The notes under the pieces were generated by a model. The model saw only the letters and a program-made list of their open reading frames with translations. It made no database searches and was not told the origin of the DNA. A stretch of DNA of 64,000 nt from assembly GCA_963575745.1 (NCBI GenBank), contig CAUYUJ010015962.1, positions 239,476 to 303,475 of the forward strand. The letters run 5' to 3'. The translations under genes were made by a program, and so were the position numbers. This stretch comes from Prorocentrum cordatum (lineage: Eukaryota > Sar > Dinophyceae > Prorocentrales > Prorocentraceae). Shown here piece by piece: positions 1-11,699 of this stretch (positions are counted from its first letter, which is position 1; every line of letters begins with the position of its first letter).

Positions 1-47
1 AACGCTGCAGCGCCGACGCATCGGCGATGCATCGGCGCTGCAGCGTT
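1..47. repeat. perfect inverted repeat at window edge
   Basis: Bases 1-16 (AACGCTGCAGCGCCGA) are the exact reverse complement of bases 32-47, with a 15-base loop. The arm may continue left of the window. The DNA can fold into a GC-rich hairpin; it probably is one end or the core of a foldback element, but this cannot be settled from the truncated copy. Confidence 0.8.
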
Positions 48-49
48 AC

Positions 50-195
50 CTCCCTCCCTCCCTCCCTCCCTCCTCCTCCTCCTCCTCCTCCGCCTCCTCC
101 TCCTTCTCCTCCTCCTCCTCTCCTCCCTCCTCCTCCTCCTCCTCCTCCTCCTCCTCCTCTTCCCCCTCTTGCGCCTCCTCCCCCTTCCTCAGCAC
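50..195. repeat. (CCT)n / (TCCC)n microsatellite
   Basis: An almost pure pyrimidine tract made of CCT triplets with some CCCT and CGC interruptions. Reading frames through it encode only poly-Pro, poly-Leu or poly-Glu on the other strand and are not taken as genes. Confidence 0.9.
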
Positions 196-379
196 CCTCC
201 CTGGCGCCGTCAGCGTGGAGAACACACGTTTCCACATCAAGCCGTGTCGCGGGAGACGCACCTACGATGCGGCGCGCTGCGCCGACGCCCCCTCTATATC
301 CCGACCCTCGCCGGGCGGCCTGGACTGGAGTCCTCGACGATCCTCTCCGCCGCGCCCCGACGAGGCCCGACGAGGGCAC

Positions 380-537
380 CTAACCAGTCTCGAACCTATC
401 CCTATCCTTAAGATGGGCGAGCAACAAGCGAGGACAATCTTAGGGATAGGCCCTCAGAAACTGAGCGAATCCTTAAGATCGGCATCGAGGTGAGGTGATG
501 TCAAACATAGGGATAGGGATCTGTTTCAAACTGGTAA
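380..537. repeat. foldback (MITE-like) element
   Basis: The left end (CCAGTCTCGAACCTATCCC) is an imperfect reverse complement of the right end (GGGATCTGTTTCAAACTGG), giving a unit of about 157 bp with ~30-bp arms and no coding capacity. The stretches 196-380 and 538-1,180 show no gene; 840-960 is AT-rich with repeated AAACATGT words. Confidence 0.55.
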
Positions 538-1159
538 CGTGGTGCCCCCCAAGCGCCAACGACGCAAATCGCACACACCACACCCCTGCGCAACCATAAC
601 CCGTCGGTCGGAAGAAGGGGGTAGAAGCATCAAGGAGGAGGGCGTGGAAGTGGATTGGGCTGCCGCCCGCCCCCCGAAGAGGGGGGAGAGAAGAGGGAGC
701 ACCACTCGACTCTTGAAGTAGGAAGGCGCCTACTGTAGGTTGCGGCTTGGGCATCCAACAACTCCTACGTTCTAGGACCGACGAACCACGCCCTTTACGT
801 TTGTGGATACCATGACAATGGACACTCCAATCGTTCTATTACTGAATCAAACATGTGTTTGAAATGTATCCTACATGATTTAAACATGTCCGAAACATGT
901 TAAAACACGTTTTGACAATTCAGAAAACATGTACAAAACACGTTCTGAACATCTGGAAACTATTGGAAAAATTTACCTCCTGACCATTGATTGTCTTCCA
1001 AAACTTTCCGTCTAGCCGCCGACTTTGGGCCACCCCGGGGCCATCGCACCAGGCTCCAACAAGCAAGCACGGCTCGGGGCGAGAGCCCGGTCCGCCAGCA
1101 AGAGGAGATCTCCAGACCACGGGGGCACCGCGCCGTGCGAGCAGAACGGCGTCGGGTGT

Positions 1160-2600
1160 CTGGGGCTACTCGTCGTCCTCGTCCTCCGCCTCGCCCTCCT
1201 CCTCCTCCTCCTCCTCGTCGTCTTCCTCCGCCTCATCCTCCGCCTGAGGAGGAGAACGGCGAGGAGGAGGATGGGCTGCGTCTGTCTCGAGTGTCCTGAG
1301 ACTGCGAGCGAGCGAGAAGGACGACGGCGTGATGGCGGCGAGGGACGAAGGCGGGAGGAAGCCGAGAATCAAGAAAGGATACGGAGGGCAGTGAGAGGGC
1401 GGCGCCGCGAACGGTGACGCATGGCGGCCCCCTCCCTCGAGGTCCCTGGATGCGAGGCGGTGACTCCGTACCCACCGCCTTGGAACCAACATCCTGGGAC
1501 CCCCGCGGGCGGTGGATGTGGATACATTCTGGCCCCTGGGGGCCCGGACACATCCACATCAACCAGCTGCCGATCCCCCAGGGAGTGGTTATGGGGAAAA
1601 TCCACGCATCGGACTGAGGGCAGAGACCAAATGCCATTGTCCTCGATCCTCCAACCTCGCCTGGCCCGTTGGTTTCGGTCCTCCGACGGCACGGTGTCAT
1701 TCTCGATCGCGCTCTTCGCGACGTCCTTCAGCATCGCCTCGGAGCCGGCTTCGCCGGAAAGGGTATGGGTAGCGATGCGTCACTGCAGCGCGCCGCCTCA
1801 TCGTCCTCGTCGCCGTTCTCCTCCTCCTCCTCCTTCTCCTTCTCCTCCTCCTCCGTTTCCTCCACCTGGCCCTCCTTCTCAGCCGCCGCCCCCATCCTCG
1901 TTGTCGCCGTCATTGCGTCGTCCTCGCTCCTCCCTTCTTATGAGCACGGCCTTCTCGTCGCAGCACCAGGCGTGTCCGCAGAGCGGTGCGGGAGTCTCGC
2001 ATGAGGAGTGAGTCGTATGGCTACGGCCAAGAGCAACCCCGTCATGTCCAAACATATAAGGCCACTCGGTTTCAAGATGTGATGGGGCTTTCACTCACGC
2101 CCCGCAATCGCTCCACAACATTCCTGCAGGCTCCAAGGTGGGGTGCAGATGCGTTCCTACAAGGGGAATATCGCATAAGACTTCTTTGAACTGTTTGGCC
2201 CGACGACAAACAGTGTGCAACAAGTATACAGAGGGAGAGTTGGCCTTTTCGAGACGGGGCTCTGACTGTGAACGTCGTTTAACTTTCACGTCACACAGCG
2301 ATTGTCAGGGCAGATCCTTTTCCAAGGAAGGCTCTCGCCAGAATGGCAGTCCAACGAGACGCGTGTCTTGCAAGAGGACGCTGCGCGTAATAGAAAGAAA
2401 AGCCTGCAAGGACGAGCGTGTTTGACGATACGGAGCTGAAGGCATATGATATGCAGTATACACCACATGGCCAGAGCAGACCTCTCGAAAGGTACACAAT
2501 GACGAGGCCTACAACCACTTTCCCTCGATACCAGGGACTCGGAGGTTCTGCAAGAAGTTCGGACAACTCGCCGTCGTGCCTTCCTGATAGAAGATGTGGC
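1160..2600. other. gene-free stretch with two (CCT)n tracts
   Basis: CCT tracts occur at about 1,190-1,250 and 1,800-1,870. Nothing else here resembles a gene; reading frames are arginine- or proline-rich and lack recognisable domains. It lies downstream of the GST-like gene on the minus strand. Confidence 0.5.
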
Positions 2601-2606
2601 TGCAGC

Positions 2607-3297
2607 TCAGACAGTATACGCATCGATGACTCTCTGATCGAAGGTTGCAGTGGTTGAGAGCTCACTATTGTAGTCCTTGTACGAGTCGAGCGAACGAAGT
2701 CCCTCCAAGACAGTCTTGATCTTCGGATAATCAGCGAAACATGTCCGTGCCAGTCTTGGCTTGAAACTCATCGAACATGTCTCTACGCCAATCCGTGTGC
2801 TGGAGCAGGAAGGAATCGACGTAGGATGGTTCTGCGCCGCAGAAATATGGCCCCTGGATGTTGCGCTCGATCGTTCCTGCCAGAACCGACCACTGGGAAG
2901 GCTTCCCGTCGCAACCCTCCATGAACTGTTTGAGCAGACCAGAGTCATCATTGTTGTTGCCGATGCCTCCCTCAGCTGCGTCAACGATGTCGAGCAGATA
3001 TTGCACCTCGAGGCAAGGAACCACGCCTTTGTCGAAGCCCAATGTCATGCCCAAGTACATTGCGCACGCTGTGCACTGCGAAATAAGTTTGCCGCCGTTC
3101 TCGACGATAGGTGGGGCGATGTTGACCCCAGAGGCGCCGAAAGCAGAAGCCTTAGCAGCCATTTCCTTCTTCGAGGACTTGTGCTCGTAAGGAACGCCCC
3201 TCTCCTCAAGAATGCGGAACAGTGCGCCCGCTCGGCCGAAGGCAGGCCAATAGTAGAGGACGACCTTGACGGCGATCTCGCCGCCTCCCGCGGCCAT
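2607..3297 (-). pseudogene. glutathione S-transferase-like, retroposed, one frameshift
   Basis: The frame from ATG 3297 encodes an N-terminal thioredoxin-like GST domain (KVVLYYWPAFGRAGALFRIL, residues ~11-30; PPIVENGGKLISQCTACAMYL, ~62-82) and a helical C-terminal domain with YVDSFLLQH. GSTs conjugate glutathione to electrophiles in the cytosol. The gene is intronless. One extra C near 2,736 moves the reading frame, so the frame stops at DMFR (2,731); the C-terminal helix (YPKIKTVLEGLRSLDSYK) continues in another frame to 2,607. Spliced-leader relics stand 44 bp upstream, as expected of a gene re-inserted from mRNA. The frameshift is either a real lesion or a sequencing error; without it the length (~220 residues) is normal for the family. 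Confidence 0.85.
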
Positions 3298-3340
3298 GCT
3301 GGTGGACGTCGCCCGATGTGTGGGAGGCGGATGCTAGAAA

Positions 3341-3377
3341 CTTGAGCAAAAAAATGGTTTGCGCCAAAATGGCTACG
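3341..3377 (-). promoter_or_regulatory. tandem dinoflagellate spliced-leader relics
   Basis: On the minus strand 3,377-3,359 reads CGTAGCCATTTTGGCGCAA, followed at once by ACCATTTTTTTGCTCAAG (3,358-3,341). Each matches the known leader core CCATTTTGGCTCAAG with few changes. They lie 44 bp upstream of the GST start. Two stacked relics imply two rounds of trans-splicing, reverse transcription and reinsertion. A CAG acceptor lies just 5' of the first relic. Confidence 0.88.
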
Positions 3378-3419
3378 AAAATGCCTGAACGAACTTGTGA
3401 GGGGGGGCCTTTCTATTAC

Positions 3420-3520
3420 ATGCTTGATGCACGCTGGGCTTACTCTGGTCATCCTCCTCCTTCTCATTCGCCTCCTCCTCCTCTTCATCCTGCTCCTCCT
3501 CCTCATGCTTTCCTTCTCGA
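3420..3520. repeat. short (CCT)n tract
   Basis: A degenerate CTCCTC tract preceding the trinucleotide array; no coding signal. Confidence 0.7.
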
Positions 3521-3599
3521 CCTCCTCTCAGCCACGTGTCGTTCTTATTTCCCCCCTCCGGTGCGGCTTCCCCTCATCATCAGCAGAATCCTCGGGAGC

Positions 3600-3679
3600 A
3601 CCAGCACTATCATCATGACCAACATCATCAGCAGCATCAGCATCACCAACATCAGCATCATCAGCGGCATCAGCATTAC

Positions 3680-3750
<71 letters not shown>

Positions 3751-3752
3751 CT

Positions 3753-3783
<31 letters not shown>

Positions 3784-3886
3784 GCATCCGCATCAGCAGC
3801 ATCATCATCAGCATCAGCATCATCATCATCCTCATCAGTATCGTCAGCAGCATCATCATCACCACCATCAACACCATCATAATAAG

Positions 3887-3939
<53 letters not shown>

Positions 3940-4720
3940 GCATCAACACGGTCATCAGCGTCAGAACAACGTCAGCAGCAGCAGCAGCAGCAGGCGTGCC
4001 AGTATCGTCATCGTCATATTCAGCATAATCGTCTACATCAGCAGAATCTGCATCCGCATCATCACCATCAGCAGAAGCATCAACATCGCCATCGCACTCT
4101 CCATCACTAGCTGCATCACCATTACCAGCATCGACATTATTAACATAATCAACAACATCGTCATCATCATCATCATCATCAGCTTCAACGTCAGTACCGT
4201 AATCATCATCACCAGCATACTAAATGTCATCCTGACCATCGTCACCACCATCATCATCACCATCACCATCGTCGTCATTATCATCACCGTCATCGCCATC
4301 AGCATCATCGGCATCACCATCATCGACATCAACAGCATCATCACTATCAGCATCAGCATCAGCATCATCATTATCAGTAGCATCATCATCATTATCAGTA
4401 TCACCATCAGCATCATAATCATCATCATCGTCATCATCATCACCATCATCATCACCACCGTCATCACCATCATTATCATAATCAACAGCATAAGCATCAT
4501 CATCATCATCGTCAGCAGCAGCATCATCATCGTCATCAACATCAACGTCATCGCCATCGTAGTCGTCCTCGTCGTACCGTCGTCATCCTCAGTACACTAT
4601 CACCATCATTGGAAGTCATAGCCACCAGCATTACAGTCACTCGAAGCATCATGCTCACCATGAACACGTGTGAGCATCATCACCAGCACCATCACCACCA
4701 CCATCAGATTCCGCTTCATC
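3600..4720. repeat. 1.1-kb (CAT/ATC)n trinucleotide array
   Basis: Imperfect TCA/ATC triplets run for about 1.1 kb with purest parts at 3,680-3,785 and 3,890-3,940. Long frames through it encode only poly-His, poly-Ile or poly-Met and are by-products of the triplet period, not genes. Confidence 0.93.
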
Positions 4721-4779
4721 CTCAGTTCCTACTTTCTCCGCATCCCCCTAATCGACCTACACGTCCTCCTGCCGCTCTC

Positions 4780-4980
4780 CGCGCCCTCGCCCTCCTCCTC
4801 CTCCTCCTCCGTCTCCGCCTCCTCCTCCTCCTCCTCCTCCTCCGCATCCCCATCCTACGCCTCCAACGCCTCCTCTTCCTCCTCCTCCACCTAATTACTC
4901 CTCCTTATCCTCCTCTTCCTCCTCCTCCTCCTCCTTCTCGCCCTCATCGTCCTCGTCCTTCATTTCCTCATCCTGCTGCT
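4780..4980. repeat. (CCT)n microsatellite
   Basis: Interrupted CCT triplets. The following 4,981-5,340 holds no gene; it contains two GATCCTGCA-type words around 5,230-5,285. Confidence 0.85.
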
Positions 4981-5344
4981 CCTGGGTTATCCATAAGATA
5001 CCCAATCCGCTACTCCACGGCCAACTCCAGGGGTGCGTTCTGATCAGAATCTCGAGGCGAATCCAGCGGTGGCGACGAGGGCCTTCCAGTAGGCCCAGAC
5101 GAAATATCAAACGGGTGCAGAATAACGGTATCGGTACCTGTTCCTCCCCTGAGCTCCTCGGTGTCCTCCTCTCTGTCTCGGGGACCTGCTGACCCGGGTC
5201 AATCCGATCCAGGATCAGTCAGGCACTTCAGGATCCTGCACCCAAGCCCCGGTCAGTGCACCCCTGGCCCTGCAGGATCCTGCAAAATCCGGCGCTCGGA
5301 CTGACCGGGCGCTGGGGAAGAACCGCACGGCGGGGAGAGTGAAG

Positions 5345-5520
5345 CGCTTCTCCTCCTCCTCCTCCTCCTCCTCCGCCTCCTCCTCCTCCTCCTCCTCCTC
5401 CGCCTCCTCCTCCTCCTCCTCCTCCGCCTCCTCCTCCTCCTCCTCCTCCTCCTCCTCCTCCTCCTCCTCCTCCTCCTCCTCCTCCTCCTCCTCCTCCTCC
5501 TCCTCCTCCTCCTCCCCTTC
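5345..5520. repeat. long pure (CCT)n microsatellite
   Basis: One of the longest near-pure CCT runs of the window (about 58 triplets). On the minus strand it is (GGA)n. Poly-Gly, poly-Arg and poly-Ser frames result and are not genes. Confidence 0.93.
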
Positions 5521-5649
5521 TTCCGCCTCGCCCCGGACGAGCAGGCCGAACCTCCAGGGGCCCGGGCGCCGAGACTAGGCCCGCGGAGGCTCTGCAGGGC
5601 GAGAACCGGTGCGCCTCCTCTCTCCCGAGCCGCCGGCTCCTCCTCCTCT

Positions 5650-6170
5650 CTCTCGGGAGGGGGCCCAGGGACACACAGATATATGAACACTCCTCCTCCT
5701 CCTCCTCCTCCTCCTCCTCCTCCTCCTCCTTCTCCTCCTGCTCCTCCCCCTCCTCCTCCTCCTCCTGGGCCTCCTCCTCCTCCTCCAGAGATCCCCCGTA
5801 TTTTCAATAGATTCTAGATGTTCGTCCTCCCTCCCACGTCCTCCTCCTCATTCTTCAGGACCTTCCGCCCTAACCTTCCGCCCCTTCTTTTCGATCTGAT
5901 CTATGAGGGCGTCCTTGAAATACGTGAGGCCTCGACGAATTTCGATGAGTTCTTCCGCACATTCCGCGGAGGTCGGTATAGAAGGTGGAGGTGGAGGGCA
6001 GGGACACACGCACACACATAAATAGACATAACTGCCAGGATCCCTCAAATGTTTTCATATGTTCTGGATGTTCGTCTCCGCCCACCCAACGTCGCATATG
6101 TTCCATTATTTCCTGGGGAATCGACGATTACTAGTGTCTGTGTGTTGTTCCCTTCGGATACTCGTCCGCC
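5650..6170. repeat. decayed copies of a dispersed repeat around a (CCT)n tract
   Basis: GGGCCCAGGGACACACAGATA at 5,659 and AGGGACACACGCACACACA at 6,000 begin two degenerate copies of the family described at 20,995-21,158; the second ends with GGGAATCGACGATTACTAG near 6,117. A pure CCT tract (5,694-5,787) interrupts the first. No gene is present. Confidence 0.5.
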
Positions 6171-6251
6171 CGCTCGTGTTCGGGGGCTGCCCAAGAGAGG
6201 CCCACGTCCTCCTCACCTTCATCCCTGGCTTCCTCCTCCCTCGACCTCATC

Positions 6252-6515
6252 CCTCCCCCTCGTCCTCCTCCTCCTCCTCCTCCTCCTCCTCGGCTACAAG
6301 ATCCTCCAGATGCAGCCCTCCCCTCCTCCTCCTGCTCCTATTTCTGCTCCTGCTCCTGCTCCTGCTCCTACTCCTGCTCCTCCTCCTCCTCCTCCTCCTC
6401 CTCCTCCTCCTCCTCTTCCTCCTCCTCCTCCTCCCCCTCCTCCTCCTCCTCCTCCTCCTCTCTCCTCCTCCCTCCTCCTCCTCCTCCTCCTCCTCCTCCT
6501 TCGCTCCTCGCTTCT
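6252..6515. repeat. (CCT)n microsatellite cluster
   Basis: CCT triplets with CTCCTG variants between 6,320 and 6,380. Frames are low-complexity only. Confidence 0.88.
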
Positions 6516-6717
6516 CGCTCCTCCACCTCTCCTCCGGGTGTCTCTTGACCCCGACGATCTGTTTCTGTTCATTCGCGGCGCTTTATATCCTCACTTCGGC
6601 CGCGGGGGGCTCTTCATCGGGCCCTGGGACCATCGGAAAAACGGATCCGGGACGAACAAAAACTACCTCCAAGGAAAGGGGGTCGGAAACTCTGGGGCTC
6701 AGGATCGAACAACATTT

Positions 6718-7135
6718 TAGGAGGAGGAGGAGGACAAGGGGGAGAGGGAGGGGGACTGATCGGAGGATGCCCGGCTCTCCGCACCACTTCGGAGAGGAGC
6801 CCCTGGGCCCTGGGAGCACCCTGTCCAGGCGGCGTGCGCGGGCTGCTCCGGAGGGCAGAACCACATTGAAAAAAAGACAAAGCCAGCACGGATGATTCGG
6901 AGCGGGATACAAGAGGAGGAGGAGGAGGAGGAGGAGGAGGAGGAGCACAAATCCGGCACAGATGATTCAGAGCGGAATACATCTAGGATCTCTGAGCTCT
7001 GAAAGCTAGAGGGCCTGGAGGATGCTCGGGCGCCCGCAAATTGAAAAAAAAATCCAGCACGGATGACTCGGAGCGGGATGCATCTAGGATCTCTGAGCTC
7101 TGAAAAGCTAAGAGGGCTCGGAGGATGCTTCGGGC
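6718..7135. repeat. GGA tract plus three tandem diverged units
   Basis: Three repeats begin AGCACGGATGATTCGGAGCG (6,886, ~6,957 and 7,053) and run through ATCTAGGATCTCTGAGCTCTG. (GGA)n tracts lie at 6,718-6,760 and 6,915-6,942. No gene is seen between 7,135 and 7,535. Confidence 0.7.
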
Positions 7136-7534
7136 GCCGCGGCCGTGCCAGAGCGATCTGGAACGAGCTTGGAAGTGGTTGGCACAGTGCGGATCGATGT
7201 GCCTTCAGCATAGGCCTGTCTGAGACTGGGAAAAACCTTCGCCAAAATCTGGAACCTGAGAAGCACCCCAAGGATTCATGGGGTCCCAGAAAGTCGTAAC
7301 ATGTGACCGGCTGGCGCTCTCGTGTGAACTCGTCGAACTGTACAAATCTCGAGCGGATTCGTCGAGCGCGTCCCAATGCAATCCAACGAGCCCTGTGGGC
7401 GACAGGTGGTCTAGCGATGTCTTTCATTCCTCTTCCATAATCCCTTCTTCCCCTTCGGGGATGGGTTTACCCCTCCCCCGACCCCCTCCCCTGGACCTGG
7501 ACGGGGCGCCCCGCGATGTGTCAGAGGGTCCTTT

Positions 7535-8370
7535 TTCGCACAAGATGGCTCCAAGAGGGCCACAGAGAGCCCACGATGGCCTCCAAGATCGCTCAAGATA
7601 GCCCAACATGGCTCAAGACAGCTTCCGACACGCCTCAAAGACGCCCCAAGAGGGCCACAAGACAATTCTGGGTGCTCTTGGAGACCCCTCAGGGCCCCTC
7701 CAAGAGCCTAATATCAATCAAACACATGAGGCAAATCGATGATTTGTGCCTTCTCGCCGTTTCGTTTCCGGTGGGTTTTTGAGGCCTCAACATGGCCTCA
7801 AGATGGCCCAAGAAGCTCCAAGAGGGGTCCAAGAGGGCCCCAAGACGGCCCCACGAGCCCCCAAGATCGCTCCAAGAGCGCCCCCAAGAGGGCCGAAGAG
7901 GGCCCCAAGAGGCGATGTTGATAGCCCCGGAGAGGGGGGCAAATCTAGGACCCCTCCTTCTTTGATCGATGGTCCCCAAGACGGCCCCCAAAGGCGCTCC
8001 ATGGCTCCCAAGAGGGCCCCAAGAAAACACCAAGAGAGCCCCAAAAGAGCCCCAAGAGGACCCCAAGACCCCCAGAGAGCCCTAAGGGCTCCAAGAAGGT
8101 CCCACGAGGATCCCACGAGGGCCCCAAAACGACCCCAAGAAGCCCCCGAGCGGCCTCGGAGAGCCAGAGATGACCTCCAGGATGGCTCAGATAGCCCGAG
8201 CTGGCTCAAGATGGCTCCCAAGATGTTTCAAACGGCCCCAGGACCGCTCCAAGAGCGCCCAAGACCGCTCCAAGAGAGCCGTAGACTCGGTTCGCGGGCT
8301 CCCGAAGGGGGAACTGAATTGGGGACCCACCCCATCCTGTAAACGATGGCCTCCAAGATGATCCTAGGAG
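7535..8370. repeat. CCAAGAGGGCC minisatellite
   Basis: Degenerate units of about 10-13 bp built on CCAAGA(T/G)GGCC run for 0.8 kb. The same minisatellite recurs at 30,740-31,270 (same orientation), and reversed at 34,000-34,110, 37,840-38,185 and 38,460-38,600. Long frames on both strands (Gly/Leu/Pro/Trp-rich) are artefacts of the repeat. Confidence 0.85.
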
Positions 8371-8454
8371 GGTTCCAACCAAAAAGGGCCCCAAACATTC
8401 CTACAGACCACCAGCAGCAGCTGCAGCAACCGCAAGAATACCTCTAGATGGTTC

Positions 8455-9870
8455 CATGAAACCTCGTCCGCGTCGTCCTCATCCGAATCCTCGTCCTCCT
8501 CGTCCACGTCCTCATCCGCCCCCCACGCGGCCCCCAGGAATGGCCCGAAAAGGCCTTCAAAGACCACCCCTTGCTCCCAGAGATCTCTCGGTTAACCCTG
8601 CTTGCTTGCTTTGTTTCCCTAGATGTGTCTCTTCGTCCCTTTTCCCGTCGGCCCTCATGGGCAGGGGTTCTGAATGGGCTGGTAGGGACTCCTGTTCATC
8701 GCGAGCGCACCGGAAGACGCTGGGCGCCGTCAAGGTCGCAGCAAGCAAGCTACGATGCAATTGCGCCAAAGGCTGGTGGGGATTTTTGTTAACCGCGACC
8801 GCGGCGAAGGCAAGTCGGGCGGCGCCCAGGGCACTGCGAATAAGCAGCGGCCTAAATTAGCGCAAGGGAGGAAGAAGGGCAAAAAGAGGATAAGAACGAG
8901 CAGGGGGGAGACAAACAGGAGGCGAGCCTCACTACCGCTCAGAGGAGCGCGAACGCCAAGAGAAACATCCTGGCGGTGTGCAACACCAGGTGGGAAATCA
9001 AGTAACCAATCACGTCCCAGATGCAGAAGACGGCCAACAAAACGAACAGCACGCCGAGGCAAAAGCCGGGGAGGCGGACGTAGGACGGCGACCCCCGACA
9101 CGGAGGAAAGACTGGACATGCGGGCGCTCAACGGAGAGATCCGGATCGCCCGACACCCAAACACCGGGTGGTGTCGAGGGGCAGCAGGGGAAGTGCGAGC
9201 CGGCGAAGGGCGGCAAGAAACGCGGAGCCGAAAGGGCGGGTGCGAGCGGCACGCGCCGCCCAGGTGGCGGGACGCACAGCACATTCTGCATCAGATGAAC
9301 AGCGCGACGCGGGAGGACCAAGTGTCCGTCGACCCCGTGCGGGGCGGGAACGGCCAGAGGGCCGGGGAGGGCAGGCGAAGGGCGGGGAAACCGAAATGCG
9401 AGCGGCACTCGCCCAGGTGGCAAGAGGCACGGCTCGGAGGCATTGGGGCAGCGATGGGGGGGGCCAGGTGTCCGTCGACCCCTTGCGGGGAGGGAACGGC
9501 AAGCTGGAGGGGAGACTTTCTGGTCCACGGGCTCGCGAGGCGGGCCGAGAGCCGTCCGAACACTAGTCGGGCCGCCACTAGGCAGCAGGAGAAGAAAGGC
9601 AAGCAAAGCGAGCGAGCGGGCAACCACTCAGGAGGAGAGCCAGAACAGATACTCCCAAAACTGGTGGCGTTGGGAATGCCAGTGGCGACCAGCAAGTAAG
9701 CGCAACCAAAATGGCGCGGAAGTGCGACCATAAACATGCAAAGGTCGATCGCTCGGTGTGGGTCAGGCAAACAGCACCGTCAGAGACGAACTAGAGCGAC
9801 AGGCTCACCCAAACGGCCGGCGGGGATACGCAAAGCGTGAAGAATTGCGTTCCGATTCCCACTCGTGCAA
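8455..9870. repeat. dispersed composite repeat, copy A
   Basis: After a short CCT-rich tract (8,461-8,535), the sequence from TTGCTCCCAGAGATCT (8,571) to GGGGATACGCAAAGCGTGAA (about 9,823-9,842) matches copy B (31,671-33,196) in order: same start, the CTTCGTCCC...TTTCCCGTC segment, GATCGCGAGCGCA, and the GTGAAGAATTG end. With the preceding CCAAGAGG minisatellite it forms a repeat of about 2.4 kb. Long GC-rich frames exist but no domain is recognised. Confidence 0.7.
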
Positions 9871-10099
9871 GCCACTGCCAAAACAGAACGTCATAAACAA
9901 GGCCAAGCCACCTTACACGTTCATATGCCCGTTCACGTGCATACACGGCTGGCTACCCTGCGAGGGATGCGGGGGCACGGACGGACCTAGGATAGAAGAG
10001 CATCATTCAGGAACATGGGACCCTCCGCCAGCCACAGAGAAGAACATCCGAGGGCACCCTCGCCCACGCTACACAAGGACATCCAACAAACACGAAAAA

Positions 10100-10340
10100 C
10101 ATTAGGAGGGTGCGCCGCTGGATCTCCCCAAAGGGGGGGGGGTAGGAACCCCCCTCCCCCCCCCCCTTGCCCGATCCGTCGTCGGGGACCCCCCCCCTCC
10201 CCCCCTTCCCCGATCCGTCGTCGGGGAACCCCCATTTCCCCGATCCGTCGTCGGGGACCCCCCCCCCCTGGGAGGGGGGTCCGACCCCCCCCTCCCGCCC
10301 TTTCGCCACGCCGCCCCCTGACTCCAGAACCCGACCTCCG
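10100..10340. repeat. C/G homopolymer tract with GATCCGTCGTCGGGGA units
   Basis: Three copies of the 16-base word GATCCGTCGTCGGGGA (10,171, 10,211, 10,240) alternate with runs of 6-10 C. Confidence 0.8.
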
Positions 10341-10349
10341 CCACCCCTA

Positions 10350-11695
10350 CCCCTAGTCCTCACCCTAACCCAAACCCCTAATCCTAACCCCAACCACTAA
10401 CCCCAGCCCCAAAGAGTACTCACTACTCATTACTCACTACCCACTACTGACTACTCGCTATTCGCTACTCACTTCTCACTACCCCATACTCACTACTCAC
10501 GGTTCACTACTCACTATCCACTACTCACTACCCACCACCCACTACTCGCTACTCACTACTCTCTACTCACTACACCCCCCTCCCTACTCACTACTCACTA
10601 CTCACTCCTCACTACCCACTACTCAATACTCACTAAGCACTACTGACTACTCCCTACTGACTACTCACTACTCACTACTCACTCCTCACTACCCACTTTC
10701 CACTACTCACTGCTCACTACTAACTACTGATTGTCCACTAGATCACTACTCACTACCCACTACTCGCTACTCGCTACTCACTACCCCCTACACAATACTG
10801 ACTACACAGTACTCAGTACTCACTACTCGCTACTCCCATACTCGCTACTCAACGCTCACTACTCACTCCCCGCTACTCACTATTCACTACTCACTACATA
10901 CTAGTCGCTACTCACTAGTCACTACATAGTCTCTAGTCACTAGTCACACTCACTAGTCACTACTCACTACCCACTACCCACTACCCACGACTCACCAATC
11001 GCTACTCACTACCCACTATTCGCTACCCACTTCTTACTACTCACTGCTCACAGCTCCCTACTCCCTGCTCCCTACTCGTTACTCACTACTCGCTACTCGC
11101 TACTCCCTACTCGTTACTCACTAATCACTACCCACTATTAACTACTGACTACTCTTTACTCACTACTCACTACTCATTACGCCCTACTCGCTCCTCACTA
11201 GTCACTACTCGCTACTCCCTACTCGCTATTCACTACTCACTACCCACTGCCACTACCCACGTGTCTCTATTCATCACTACTCACTACGCACTACGTACTA
11301 CTCAATACTCACTACTCACTACTAACTAATCACTACTCGCTAACCACTACCCACTACTCACTACTCACTACTCACTACTCACTATTCACTACGCACTACG
11401 CACTCCCCACTACTCACTACTAACTAATCACTACTCGCCACCCACTCTCCAGTACGCACTAACTCAGTACCCACTGCTCATTACTCCCTATTCCTTCCTC
11501 AGTACTCACTACTCGCTACTCGCTACTCACTACTCACTACTCACTACTCGCCACTCACTACTCACTTATCAGCACACACGAGTCACTATTCACTACTCAC
11601 TACTCCCTTCTCTACTCCCTACTCGCTCACGACTCACTACTCACTAACTCACTACTCACTACTCACTACTCACCACTCCCTACTCCCAACTCCGT
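10350..11695. repeat. 1.3-kb array of a degenerate 7-bp repeat next to telomere-like DNA
   Basis: The consensus is CTCACTA with frequent CCCACTA, CTCGCTA and CTCCCTA variants, period 7. At its left edge (10,355-10,410) lie degenerate CCCTAA(A)/CCTAACCC words. Stops are frequent in all frames and no gene is present. Confidence 0.9.
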
Positions 11696-11699
11696 ACTC

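Noticed and set aside
3536-4621. Long poly-His, poly-Ile and poly-Met frames
   Set aside because: They arise only from the ATC/CAT triplet array; no domain or splice signal.
5253-5807. Poly-Gly, poly-Arg and poly-Ser frames over CCT tracts (and similar ones at 17.9, 31.3, 49.3 and 61.9 kb)
   Set aside because: Triplet microsatellites leave frames open by chance.
10350-11695. CRISPR-like array
   Set aside because: Units are 7 bp with no spacers, and the genome is eukaryotic; the 98-bp and 90-109-bp arrays likewise have no unique spacers.
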